Positions 53,889 through 62,268 of a stretch of 64,000 nucleotides of DNA are shown one piece after another (position 1 is the stretch's first letter; every line of letters starts with the position of its first letter). The stretch covers positions 1,240,001 to 1,304,000 of the forward strand of contig CATOTF010000002.1 in NCBI GenBank assembly GCA_951813045.1, in the 5' to 3' direction. The notes under the pieces are model-generated. The model saw only the letters and a program-made list of their open reading frames with translations, was not told the DNA's origin and searched no databases. The DNA is from an uncultured Rhizobiaceae bacterium. Its GTDB lineage: Bacteria; Pseudomonadota; Alphaproteobacteria; Rhizobiales; Rhizobiaceae. The translations under genes were made by a program, and so were the position numbers.

Positions 53889-55004
53889 ATGCACTCTTCC
53901 CAACTGAACGAGCACACCTCCGAGGTAATCGTACTTGGTGCAGGTCTTTGCGGACTTGCAATTGCACTTTTGCTACATGAGCAAGGACGATCAGTACACT
54001 TGCTGGAAGCACGCTCGGTAGCTGGTGGGCGTATCCGGTCTGTTCATGATGACACTACTGGAAGATACCTCGCTGACTTGGGCCCAACTTGGGTATGGCC
54101 CAATTCCCAACCCGTTTTACAAAGCTGGATCAATAAACTTAAGCTGGATGTATTCCCTCAATATGACGCAGGCAATGCTGTTCTAGACTATGGTCCAGAA
54201 CAGCCAGCAAAATCTGGCTTCATTCCAGGTCAGGATGGAAATATGCGTGTGGCTGGCGGTTCTCAAGCACTTATCAATACCATAATTGCGAAATTGCCCG
54301 CTGATATGATTTCCTTAAATACCCCTGCTACATCTGTGAATGTTAGTGCATCAGAGGCGATAATTCGTTCTGACAACAATACCTTTGTCGCAAAGCATTT
54401 GGTGGTGGCAATACCGCCTCGCATTGCTCTTAAAACAATCGAGTGGAAAAATGAACTTCCCCTTGAACTCCAACACGCACTGGATACGACCCCAACCTGG
54501 ATGGCTCCCCACGCAAAAGTTGTTGCAATTTACGAAAACCCATTCTGGCGCGAGCAAGGTCTTTCTGGTCGCATAGCAAGCAGAACTGGCCCAATTGCAG
54601 AATGCCATGATCATTGTAGTCCTCATGGTGAAATTGCCGCTCTGTGGGGGTTTATTGGATGGCCATATGACATGCGGGTAAAGATGGGTGAAGAACTGAA
54701 ATCTCAGGTTCGCCTTCAATTGAAACACTGCTTTGGATCTGACAAACCTGATCCACTTGCCATCCATATTGAGGAATGGTCGCAGGACCCATTTGTTACT
54801 TCACCCAATGATCTAACCGGCCCGATGCATCACCCAACCGCAGGCCCGAATATTCTCAGGCAGCCGCATTTGAACGACCGCATTTTCTTTGCGGGTTCAG
54901 AAACAGCTGAAAGAAGCCCGGGGTTGATAGAGGGGGCGTTTGATGCAGCGGAACGAGTAGCCCACAACATCGCAAAGCGAGAAAACACAACTTCTCCAGA
55001 ATAA
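53889..55004 (+). CDS. FAD-dependent amine oxidase family protein
   Basis: A 371-residue flavoprotein with the dinucleotide-binding motif VIVLGAGLCGLAIALLLHEQGRSVHLLEARSVAGGRI at the N-terminus, the DLGPTWVWPNSQP substrate-side motif, and the C-terminal FAD motif FFAGSETAERSPGLIEGAFDAAERVA. This is the monoamine-oxidase fold; substrates are primary or polyamines but not predictable here. It is shorter than MAO-type enzymes (about 450). It stands alone between an IS element and a transposase remnant. Confidence 0.82.
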   Translation: MHSSQLNEHTSEVIVLGAGLCGLAIALLLHEQGRSVHLLEARSVAGGRIRSVHDDTTGRYLADLGPTWVWPNSQPVLQSWINKLKLDVFPQYDAGNAVLDYGPEQPAKSGFIPGQDGNMRVAGGSQALINTIIAKLPADMISLNTPATSVNVSASEAIIRSDNNTFVAKHLVVAIPPRIALKTIEWKNELPLELQHALDTTPTWMAPHAKVVAIYENPFWREQGLSGRIASRTGPIAECHDHCSPHGEIAALWGFIGWPYDMRVKMGEELKSQVRLQLKHCFGSDKPDPLAIHIEEWSQDPFVTSPNDLTGPMHHPTAGPNILRQPHLNDRIFFAGSETAERSPGLIEGAFDAAERVAHNIAKRENTTSPE

Positions 55005-55645
55005 TACCGAGCCTCTTATCAAGAGTAAGAAAAGGTTCGTCAGCATTCCTTATCGAATAACAATGCCGCGATTACATATATAACTTTGAATGACTGATTA
55101 CGGGGTTTCTGGAGTTTGGCCTCGAGATCGCACGAACGGCAGGATTACGGAGCCGTTCATTCTCTTTGGCGAGATCAATATCGGCAGGTGGAAGAAGATC
55201 AACAAGTTTGGACTTCTATATCCATGTAGCAAGCGTCGAAAAGTCGACACCCAAATCTGATGCTACTTGTTTACGTGAAAGCCTGCTTGTCAGTGCAATA
55301 CGGACACCGTCCCTCTCCGCCGCACCATCAGCGCCTTGCTGACATTGGAGTAGATGCCTCACAAACATGGCCGAATTTCCGGTATCGAGCCCTCTAACGA
55401 CCTCTGGAACGTGTCGCTAGTTGAATTGCCCGTTAGGTCGGTCTCCGGAACGATTGGCGCAAAGCTGAACTTGGTGATTTTATACGAAGAACCGCGGAGT
55501 GGACAAACCCACCAGCAGTTGACCCTGATAGCATTCGAATTGTAGCGAGCTAGCTGCGGTTTTATGTGTCAATCTAAAAACACCTCACAGTGTTTTCCAA
55601 GGCCCTCATAAAATGCGTAATTGAACAATTTTCCCCATCACGTCG
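55005..55645. other. Non-coding region with transposase debris
   Basis: About 640 bases downstream of the amine oxidase. The only recognisable content is the IS3-type OrfA remnant at 55090-55345. The rest (55346-55645) contains a short frame starting MPHKHGRISGIEPSNDLWN that I do not recognise and would not call a gene. Confidence 0.5.
55090..55345 (-). pseudogene. IS3-family transposase OrfA remnant
   Basis: The minus strand encodes VRIALTSRLSRKQVASDLGV and FSTLATWI, then an in-frame TAG (55216-55218), then PPADIDLAKENERLR before the similarity breaks up. This is the helix-turn-helix and leucine-zipper part of IS3-group OrfA. No OrfB or terminal repeats are seen, so it is a dead fragment. 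Confidence 0.7.
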
Positions 55646-56323
55646 CTATAAATCGACTGCTTCCAGTGCAGATTGGACTGACGCCAGGCCCTGTTGCAGA
55701 TGTTCGCTGACGTGTCGTTGAACAGCATCAAGCGAATTACCGCTGGCAAGTTTGAGATACTCGGTGGTCATATGTTTATATTGCCCGTGTGAGCCGTGGG
55801 TTCTGAAGTGCAGGGACATGTAAATCTGAACAAGGGGCATCAGTTTTTTCCACTGCGCAAGAAGCAGTGAATGGCCCGATAATTCATAAACCCACGAGTG
55901 AAACGAAAGCTCACACTCAACAGTGCTGGCCTGATCACCGGTCGACTGGTGCCGTATCAGCCGTTCATAACGGTTATCGAGGTCACTTAGTGATCGTTCA
56001 TCTCGTTTTGGCCAAGCCAAGCGAAAAGCGAATTGTTCGAGCGTCGTTCGCATGGAATAAAGTTCTTCAAGATCGAGCACACTGACGGAGCGGACATGGA
56101 GCCCTTTATAGGGCTCGGACACCAATATACCCCCTTCAACAAGGTCGCGAATAGCTTCACGTAACGGGGCGCGGCTGACTTTCAACTGGTTTGATAAATT
56201 ACTTTCGGTCAACTTTTGCCCGGGTAAAAAATGACCACCAGTGACCATATCGAGTATCTGCCGGGCAACCTGCGCCCTTAGGGTATTATCTTCAATTGGT
56301 CGCAAGACGGTAAGAGGATTCAT
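55646..56323 (-). CDS. GntR-family (FCD) transcriptional regulator
   Basis: A 225-residue regulator with N-terminal winged helix (LTESNLSNQLKVSRAPLREAIRDLVEGGILV) and a C-terminal all-helical FCD effector domain (about 80-215) with likely metal/ligand His residues (ECELSFHSWVYELSG). The start overlaps the aminotransferase stop (56320-56323), so it is the last gene of the transporter operon. The palindrome at 60375-60388 in the divergent promoter is a plausible operator; FCD ligands are usually small carboxylates or amino acids. Confidence 0.9.
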   Translation of the reverse strand: MNPLTVLRPIEDNTLRAQVARQILDMVTGGHFLPGQKLTESNLSNQLKVSRAPLREAIRDLVEGGILVSEPYKGLHVRSVSVLDLEELYSMRTTLEQFAFRLAWPKRDERSLSDLDNRYERLIRHQSTGDQASTVECELSFHSWVYELSGHSLLLAQWKKLMPLVQIYMSLHFRTHGSHGQYKHMTTEYLKLASGNSLDAVQRHVSEHLQQGLASVQSALEAVDL

Positions 56324-57261
56324 GACTGTCGGGTGACTTCCCGGGCTATAAGTTTTTTGTAAGCGGCGCGAACGCGGTGAAAGGTCGGGCCTGCGACTTT
56401 GCCTCCTATCACCCTGCCATCAATCTCGAAGACCGGTGTTTGGGCACCGAAGGTTCCAGTCAGGAACACTTCCTCGGCTCCATAGGTGTCAACGAGCGAA
56501 TAGTTACGTTCAAAAACCGGGATATCTTCCTGCTGGCAAAGGTCGATGACCTTCTGGCGAGTGATACCGTTCATACAATAGTCGCCAGTCGACGTCCAAA
56601 CCTCGCCTTTTCGAACGATGAAGAAATTGCAGGCGTTGGTAGTGTTCACAAAGCCGAATGGGTCGAGCATCAACGCCTCGTCGGCTCCGGCACGAATGGC
56701 GTGGTTGAGCGCGATGATGCAGTTCAGCTTGGAGTGGGAATTCAACTTTGCATCTTGCGTCAACGGCAATCCCCGGTGATGGGGAACAGTATGAAGGCGG
56801 ATACCCCGTTCGATAGTGCTCTCATCCGGCTTTGAATGTTCGGCGATAATGACGATTGTAGAACCGAATATGCTCAGGTGCGGATGCTGAAAGGGTTTGC
56901 GCTTTTTCCCGCGGGTCACCATCAACCGCACATGGACATCCGTATGCATGTCATTTGCGTTGAGGGTCGCCCAAATGGCGTCGATCAATTCAGCCCGTGA
57001 TTTCCCGATATCAAGGTCGATATAGAGCGCGGCCTCGTAAAGGCGGTCCAGATGTTCATCCAGAAAAGACAGATAACCGTCGTAGAGTCGCAGGCCCTCC
57101 CACACACCGTCGCCCAGCATGAAACCGCTGTCATAGACTGAAACAACGGCCTCATCGCGATGGGCGATATTGCCATCGACGTAAATTTTAATGTCGTCGT
57201 TGCGCACGTCTTCGGGCGCATCGTGCGTCGACAGTTGGTCGGAATTATCAGGCATGGGCAC
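56320..57261 (-). CDS. Class IV (branched-chain/D-amino-acid-type) aminotransferase
   Basis: A 313-residue fold-type IV PLP enzyme. The N-terminal core is KIYVDGNIAHRDEAVVSVYDSGFMLGDGVWEGLRLYDG. The PLP lysine is probably Lys178 in NSHSKLNCIIALNHAIRAGADEALMLD, and FVNTTNACNFFIV plus TGTFGAQTPVFEIDGRVIG complete the family pattern. This group covers L-branched-chain, D-amino-acid and (R)-amine transaminases; the exact specificity cannot be read from sequence. It lies in the transporter operon, suggesting it deaminates the imported compound. Confidence 0.88.
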   Translation of the reverse strand: MPMPDNSDQLSTHDAPEDVRNDDIKIYVDGNIAHRDEAVVSVYDSGFMLGDGVWEGLRLYDGYLSFLDEHLDRLYEAALYIDLDIGKSRAELIDAIWATLNANDMHTDVHVRLMVTRGKKRKPFQHPHLSIFGSTIVIIAEHSKPDESTIERGIRLHTVPHHRGLPLTQDAKLNSHSKLNCIIALNHAIRAGADEALMLDPFGFVNTTNACNFFIVRKGEVWTSTGDYCMNGITRQKVIDLCQQEDIPVFERNYSLVDTYGAEEVFLTGTFGAQTPVFEIDGRVIGGKVAGPTFHRVRAAYKKLIAREVTRQS

Positions 57262-57276
57262 CAGACCTCAAGGTAC

Positions 57277-57299
57277 GGTGGCAGGAAAGTCCTGCCACC
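57277..57299 (-). terminator. Intercistronic stem-loop after the substrate-binding protein gene
   Basis: GGTGGCAGGA at 57277-57286 pairs perfectly with TCCTGCCACC at 57290-57299 around a three-base loop. It lies in the 47-bp gap between the binding-protein and aminotransferase genes and lacks a T-run. Such stem-loops typically protect the upstream binding-protein mRNA and reduce downstream expression. Confidence 0.6.
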
Positions 57300-57308
57300 A
57301 ATGCAACC

Positions 57309-58151
57309 TTATCTTGCGAACAGAAGTTCACGTTGAATGACGGGGGATGCCTTTGGATCCAAACCGAATTCGGTCAGGAATTCCTCATACCAGCGCTGGG
57401 TTCTACCAGTCTCGTAATAGTAGAGGATCGTGTGGCTAACCCAGTCACGGAAGGTCTTGTCCGCTTCGCGACGCACTGCAATCGAAGACGGTGAACTGAA
57501 TGCCGGGGTTGGGATCACAATTTTACCGGCACCAAACTTCTTGCGGGCCGCAAGCAGTGGCGGGTGAAACAGTGAAACAGCATCAACACGGCCGGACTGG
57601 AACGCAGCAAGTGCTGCCCCATTGTTCGGGAACCGCTGAATGTCGGCATTTGGAATATTCCGGGTCAAAAACGCGTCCATACTGGTTGCCTGGGGTACAG
57701 CGACCTTGACGCCAGTCTTGTTGAGGTCTTCCCACCGTTCGACTGCGAGATCGTCGCGGGCAAGAACAGCGAGCGAGATGTAGAGCAGCGGCTGGAAAGG
57801 ATAATCGACCACGATTGCCCGTTTCGGCGTTGCGTCCAGGAACATCATATCGATCTTGTCGGCCTGAAGGGCGGCGATTGCGGTTGCCCAGGTCACCTCG
57901 ACGGTTTCCAGTTCAACGCCTAATTCTTCGGCCATGGATTTGCCGACGGAAACGATGAGGCCACTTTCCCATTTTCCCGTTGTCGGGTTTTTCGAATACC
58001 ACGGCGGCGCTTGCGTAACGCCCATACGAAGTTTCTTGGTTGTCTGTATTTTCTCCCAGGTTGACTGGGCCTGCGCTGACGCCAGCGACAACAGCATGAC
58101 AGCGGATAGCGCCATCATCGCCGTTGCTATTTTTCCTATAAGTTTCTTCAT
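57309..58151 (-). CDS. Polar amino acid ABC transporter substrate-binding protein
   Basis: A periplasmic family 3 binding protein of 280 residues (ATG at 58151). It has a signal peptide (MKKLIGKIATAMMALSAVMLLSLASAQA) and the usual two-lobe sequence: KLRMGVTQAPPWYSKNPTTGKWESGLIVSVGKSMAEELGVELETVEVTWATAIAALQADKIDMM, with a second lobe starting about 115. The conserved Asp of the ligand site is in KIDMMFLDAT. The frame is open 24 codons further upstream, but that part is not signal-like. It works with the ATPase and two permeases upstream. Confidence 0.93.
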   Translation of the reverse strand: MKKLIGKIATAMMALSAVMLLSLASAQAQSTWEKIQTTKKLRMGVTQAPPWYSKNPTTGKWESGLIVSVGKSMAEELGVELETVEVTWATAIAALQADKIDMMFLDATPKRAIVVDYPFQPLLYISLAVLARDDLAVERWEDLNKTGVKVAVPQATSMDAFLTRNIPNADIQRFPNNGAALAAFQSGRVDAVSLFHPPLLAARKKFGAGKIVIPTPAFSSPSSIAVRREADKTFRDWVSHTILYYYETGRTQRWYEEFLTEFGLDPKASPVIQRELLFAR

Positions 58152-58188
58152 GGGTTTTCTCCTTCTCTCATTGAAATTTGCCACCCGA

Positions 58189-58968
58189 TCAGTCGGGCAG
58201 TTTAAAGAGCGAGTGACCGTCAAGAAACTCGCGCATTCTCGTTGTTTTCGGATTTTTCAAAATGTGTTGCGGCTCGCCCTCTTCCAAAATCACGCCTCCA
58301 TCCAAGAACAGGACACGGTTTGCAACATGGTAGGCAAAACCAAGTTCATGGGTGACGACCAGCATAGTCATTCCCTCGTCGGCCAGTTGACGCATCGTCT
58401 TGAGCACTTCACCTACCAGCTCCGGGTCGAGTGCAGAAGTGACCTCGTCAAACAGCATTACGTCCGGATCCATCGCCAAAGCACGGGCAATGGCTACACG
58501 TTGTTTTTGGCCGCCAGAAAGGCGGGCAGGGTATTCCTGGGCCTTGTCCCCCAAGCCAACACGCTCCAACTGCGCCAAAGCTTTTGACCGCGCTTCGGTT
58601 CTGGTGCGTTTAAGAACGGTAATTTGCCCTTCCATGACGTTTTGCTCGACCGTCATGTGGGGAAAAAGGTTGAAATGCTGGAACACCATTCCAATGCGGG
58701 TGCGAAGCGAACAAAGCTCGCTTTCACGGTAGCTCATCTTGCCGTTGGTTTCACTTCCAACGAGATCACCGTGCAGAAATACCTGTCCCTGTGTCGGGAC
58801 TTCCATAAAATTGACGCAGCGCAACAACGTGCTTTTTCCAGAGCCACTGGACCCCAAAAGCACAACGGTTTCGCCGGCCTTAACCGACATGCCGATACCC
58901 TTGAGAACATCAAGGTTTCCAAAACTCTTGTGCAGGCCATCGATGCGAACAATTTCATCCATGTTCAA
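58189..58968 (-). CDS. Amino acid ABC transporter ATP-binding protein (GlnQ type)
   Basis: A 259-residue ATPase with Walker [17 protein letters not shown]-loop [14 protein letters not shown], signature [16 protein letters not shown] and Walker [14 protein letters not shown]. It is the polar-amino-acid type (HisP/GlnQ). Its start overlaps the stop of the upstream permease (58965-58968). It energises import by the two permeases of this operon. Confidence 0.94.
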   Translation of the reverse strand: MNMDEIVRIDGLHKSFGNLDVLKGIGMSVKAGETVVLLGSSGSGKSTLLRCVNFMEVPTQGQVFLHGDLVGSETNGKMSYRESELCSLRTRIGMVFQHFNLFPHMTVEQNVMEGQITVLKRTRTEARSKALAQLERVGLGDKAQEYPARLSGGQKQRVAIARALAMDPDVMLFDEVTSALDPELVGEVLKTMRQLADEGMTMLVVTHELGFAYHVANRVLFLDGGVILEEGEPQHILKNPKTTRMREFLDGHSLFKLPD

Positions 58969-59630
58969 TCGCCTTTCTTTAGAACGCGCTCAAGCACGTA
59001 AGTGCCCTGTACGACCGGATAGAGAACAACAAAGAATATCACAGCAACCGCTGTGTAGGCTTCGATGGGATTGAAATTTAAATCGGCTAACAGATTGGCC
59101 TGATTGAGCGTTTCCACATAGGCAACGACCGATGCGAGCGTCGACATTTTGAAAACCTCAATGCCACGGTTTGTAAGCGCCGGTAACACGCGCTTGATGG
59201 CCACCGGCAAGATAACGCGGCGTAAAGACTGATTATAGGTCATGCCAATAGCCTTGCCCGCCTCCCATTGGCCCGGTTCAATGGACTGAATGCCTGCCCG
59301 ATAAATTTCCGCAGAAAAAGCCATGGTATTAAGTGATATCCCAAGCACAGCGGCCAAAAACGGATCGACATCAATTCCGGTCAGAATTGGAAATGCGTAG
59401 TAAAACCAGATGATTTGAACGAGCACTGGCGTGTTTCTAAACACTTCCACAAATGCCATGGCGGGCCAGCTTAGGGCACGGGACGGTGCATATCGACAGA
59501 TACCGATAATCAAGCCCCCTGAAAGCCCCAGAATCACTGTCACCAAGAAGATGAAGACGGTTCCTTTCAACCCGATCCAAAGAACGTACCAGTTTTGAAT
59601 AATTGTCGCGAAATCCCATGTATGGCTCAT
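58965..59630 (-). CDS. Amino acid ABC transporter permease (second)
   Basis: A 221-residue inner-membrane protein with about five helices and the HisM/GlnP loop [20 protein letters not shown] and the EAA motif [47 protein letters not shown]. The ATG at 59630 lies one base after the stop of the first permease. The two permeases differ clearly and probably form a heterodimer. Confidence 0.92.
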   Translation of the reverse strand: MSHTWDFATIIQNWYVLWIGLKGTVFIFLVTVILGLSGGLIIGICRYAPSRALSWPAMAFVEVFRNTPVLVQIIWFYYAFPILTGIDVDPFLAAVLGISLNTMAFSAEIYRAGIQSIEPGQWEAGKAIGMTYNQSLRRVILPVAIKRVLPALTNRGIEVFKMSTLASVVAYVETLNQANLLADLNFNPIEAYTAVAVIFFVVLYPVVQGTYVLERVLKKGD

Positions 59631-59631
59631 G

Positions 59632-60309
59632 TCAGCGCACCGTGCTTTCACCGGATTGCGCCAGCCGCTTCTCGACTAGGATCGACATTTGGCTGAACAC
59701 GAAGATCAGCACGAAATACATCAGCGCAACGACGGTATAGACCTCAAGCGGGCGAAAGGTCTTTTGCGCAAGGTCGTTGGCTTGAAACATCAAATCGGCA
59801 TAAGCCACGGTTGAAACCAGCGTGGTCGTTTTCAAAAGCTCAATCGACCGTTCCATGAAAGCCGGTATCATCCGTTTCACGGCTTGGGGAAGGATAATCC
59901 GGATGAGAGACTGGCGATAGGACATTCCAATCGCCTTGGCACCCTCCCACTGCCCTTTGTCGATTGACTGAATACCGCCCCTGAAAATTTCGGCAAAGAA
60001 GGCGGACGACTGAATCGAGAAGGTCACAACCGCCGCGATAAACGGAGTCATGCGCACATCGATCAATATGGGCAGCGCAAAGAAAAACCAGAACAATTGA
60101 ACAAGCGGCGGCGTTGTTCGAAAGAATTCAATGATGAAGGCGGCTGTGAACGACAGCGGCAGAAATTTCGAAAGGCGTGAAAGCGCAAAAACAAGGCCGA
60201 GTGGCACGCCAAACAGAAGGGCAAGCGCTGTGATCTTGAGGGTATTGAGCAAGCCAATCAGCAACAGATCGAAATCTGAAAATACCGCTATGAAATTCCA
60301 TTCAACCAT
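59632..60309 (-). CDS. Amino acid ABC transporter permease (first)
   Basis: A 225-residue HisQ/GlnP-type permease starting MVEWNFIAVFSDFDLLLIGLLNTLKITALALLFG. It has the EFFRTTPPLVQLFWFFFALP loop and the EAA-type motif EGAKAIGMSYRQSLIRIILPQAVKRMIPAFMERSIELLKTTTLVSTVAY. The ATG at 60309 is chosen; the frame is open a further 99 codons, but this extension runs into the divergent promoter and sulfatase start. It is the first gene of the operon reading toward the GntR gene. Confidence 0.92.
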   Translation of the reverse strand: MVEWNFIAVFSDFDLLLIGLLNTLKITALALLFGVPLGLVFALSRLSKFLPLSFTAAFIIEFFRTTPPLVQLFWFFFALPILIDVRMTPFIAAVVTFSIQSSAFFAEIFRGGIQSIDKGQWEGAKAIGMSYRQSLIRIILPQAVKRMIPAFMERSIELLKTTTLVSTVAYADLMFQANDLAQKTFRPLEVYTVVALMYFVLIFVFSQMSILVEKRLAQSGESTVR

Positions 60310-60374
60310 CAAATAGCCTGAAAATACATCCTGATTGGGGCAACGCTCTAGCCAAGCGTAGCTCAGGTCTATTA

Positions 60375-60388
60375 GATTGTCGACAATC
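60375..60388. promoter_or_regulatory. 14-bp palindromic operator candidate in the divergent promoter
   Basis: GATTGTCGACAATC is a perfect palindrome, centred between the first permease start (60309) and the sulfatase start (60418). FCD-type GntR regulators commonly bind short palindromes of the TTGT-n-ACAA kind, and such a regulator is encoded in the same cluster. Coordinated control of both arms is the inference. Confidence 0.6.
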
Positions 60389-60417
60389 GACAAAGCCTGT
60401 GGATGGAACGGCAACCA

Positions 60418-61932
60418 ATGAAAAACCCAAACATTCTTTTCATTCAGGTCGACCAGATGTTGGCCGGTTCTCTCACCGCCTATGGCAATACATTTGCGCG
60501 GACGCCTAATCTGGATTTGATAGCGCAGCGCGGCGTCGTTTTTGAAACCGCCTATTGCAATTTTCCGCTTTGTGCGCCGTCTCGCTTTTCCATGGCCGCC
60601 GGTCAATTGTGCTCAACAATTGGCGCATTCGACAATGCGGCTGAAATGCCGGCTTCCATTCCAACTTACGCTCACTATCTGCGAAGCTTCGGCTACCAGA
60701 CGAGTCTATCGGGTAAGATGCACTTCATCGGCCCCGATCAGTTCCATGGCTTTGAAAAACGACTCACCGCAGACCTTTATCCCGCAGATTTCAGTTGGGT
60801 GCCAAGTTGGGCAGATGAGGGTGAACGGGACACAAACGACCCGCGCTCTGTTCTCATATCCGGCATATGCGAGCGGTCAGTTCAAATCGATTTCGACGAG
60901 GAAGTGACCCACAAGGCGGTTCGTCATGTTTACGATATGGCGCGGTCGTCCGATGACCGGCCATTCTTCATGCAAGTTTCTTACACCCATCCCCACGAGC
61001 CTTACCTGTGCCGTAAGGAATATTGGGACCTTTACGAGGATACAGACATTCCTCCACCGTCTGTGCCACCGATGGGGGAGAATCGGCATGATGCCCATTC
61101 GGTCAGGCTGCTCAAAGACTTTGGCATGCTCGACTTTTCATTTGACGATGAGGACGTGCACCGTGCCAGACGTGCCTATTACGGCTCGATTTCCTACCTG
61201 GATGAAATGATCGGCAAGGTTCTGGCGGCCCTTAAATCAACCGGCGCGGACAAAAACACTGCCATCATCTTCACGTCAGACCATGGCGAAATGCTAGGTG
61301 AGAGAGGAATGTGGTTCAAGAAACACTTCTTCGAACCGTCACTACGCATTCCGCTTCTCATGTCTGCGCCGTGGATCAAGCCACAACGGGTTTCGGAATT
61401 TGCGTCATTGGTTGACCTCCTGCCAACATTCAACGGCTTAGCGACGGGTAGCGGTTGGGAAGCCGATGTTGAACCTCTCGAAGGCCTCGACCTTACCACT
61501 TTGCTGGACAAGGGAAACCCTGAGCCACAGCGTGCAATCCATGCTGAATATCTGGCGGAAGCGACGCTTGCTCCCATCTTCATGATCCGACGGGGTAAAT
61601 ACAAATACATCAGTTCATCAAAGGACCCCGCACTGTTGTTTGATGTGGACGCAGACCCGGATGAGTTGACGAACCTAGCGGACCGAGCCGACCTTCAAGG
61701 CGTTGTGTCAGGCTTCAAAAGCGAAGTGAGAGAGAAATGGGATGAAGAGGAACTGACCACGAGAATTCTCGAAAGTCAGCGACGTCGTAATCTGATACTC
61801 AGTGCCCAAAAGAACGGCACTCCACCACGCTGGAACCACGGAGAAGAACCGGGAGAGGAGGTCATCTGGTATCGCGGAGAAGGCGGCTACAACGAATGGG
61901 CGTTCGACTATCTCAAAGAGCCAAAAAACTGA
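60418..61932 (+). CDS. Choline-sulfatase-like type I sulfatase
   Basis: A 504-residue alkaline-phosphatase-superfamily sulfatase. The formylglycine motif is CAPSRFSMAAGQ with Cys52 to be modified. Metal-site residues occur in IQVDQ near the N-terminus and TSDHGEMLGERGMWFKK in the middle. LSGKMHFIGPDQFHGFEKRLTADLYPADFSW and FMQVSYTHPHEPYLCRKEYWDLYED closely follow the choline-sulfatase (BetC) pattern, but the C-terminus (EEPGEEVIWYRGEGGYNEWAF) differs. Lacking a signal peptide, it should act in the cytoplasm after import. It is divergent from the ABC transporter operon. ATG at 60418 is preferred (GGAACGG upstream) over 60403. Confidence 0.85.
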   Translation: MKNPNILFIQVDQMLAGSLTAYGNTFARTPNLDLIAQRGVVFETAYCNFPLCAPSRFSMAAGQLCSTIGAFDNAAEMPASIPTYAHYLRSFGYQTSLSGKMHFIGPDQFHGFEKRLTADLYPADFSWVPSWADEGERDTNDPRSVLISGICERSVQIDFDEEVTHKAVRHVYDMARSSDDRPFFMQVSYTHPHEPYLCRKEYWDLYEDTDIPPPSVPPMGENRHDAHSVRLLKDFGMLDFSFDDEDVHRARRAYYGSISYLDEMIGKVLAALKSTGADKNTAIIFTSDHGEMLGERGMWFKKHFFEPSLRIPLLMSAPWIKPQRVSEFASLVDLLPTFNGLATGSGWEADVEPLEGLDLTTLLDKGNPEPQRAIHAEYLAEATLAPIFMIRRGKYKYISSSKDPALLFDVDADPDELTNLADRADLQGVVSGFKSEVREKWDEEELTTRILESQRRRNLILSAQKNGTPPRWNHGEEPGEEVIWYRGEGGYNEWAFDYLKEPKN

Positions 61933-62268
61933 ACCAAGAAGATAGCAAATCCATCGATGCCAAATTCAACGTTGAGCGTATTTTGTCCTCAATGGCGCTA
62001 AAATGTTTAGAATGCCATCTAAATTACGACACACGTTCCAGATCACGATTGGACTCAGAGAACAGGCTGGTTCTGTATTTCCAACGACTACATGTGACAT
62101 TTTTGCGATGTGGTCGGTCATGTTGTGTCGAGAACACCGACCGCCGGAATACCAAGACAATTTGCCCACAGTCCCGACCTCGACGACGTGAACTGGCCTT
62201 CCAACATGAATAACTGCTTTGGTGAAACTGAACGATAAATTCATACTTTGCTCGAACGCCCGGTATGG
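61933..62268. other. Non-coding gap between the sulfatase and the IS1182-type element
   Basis: About 340 bases. A minus-strand frame is open across much of it and runs into the IS, and short plus-strand frames exist, but none has a recognisable product. It may be the remnant of a gene cut by the IS insertion. Confidence 0.45.

Noticed and set aside
55354-55545. 63-codon frame MPHKHGRISGIEPSNDLWN
   Set aside because: Short, no Shine-Dalgarno, no recognisable motif, and embedded in transposase debris.
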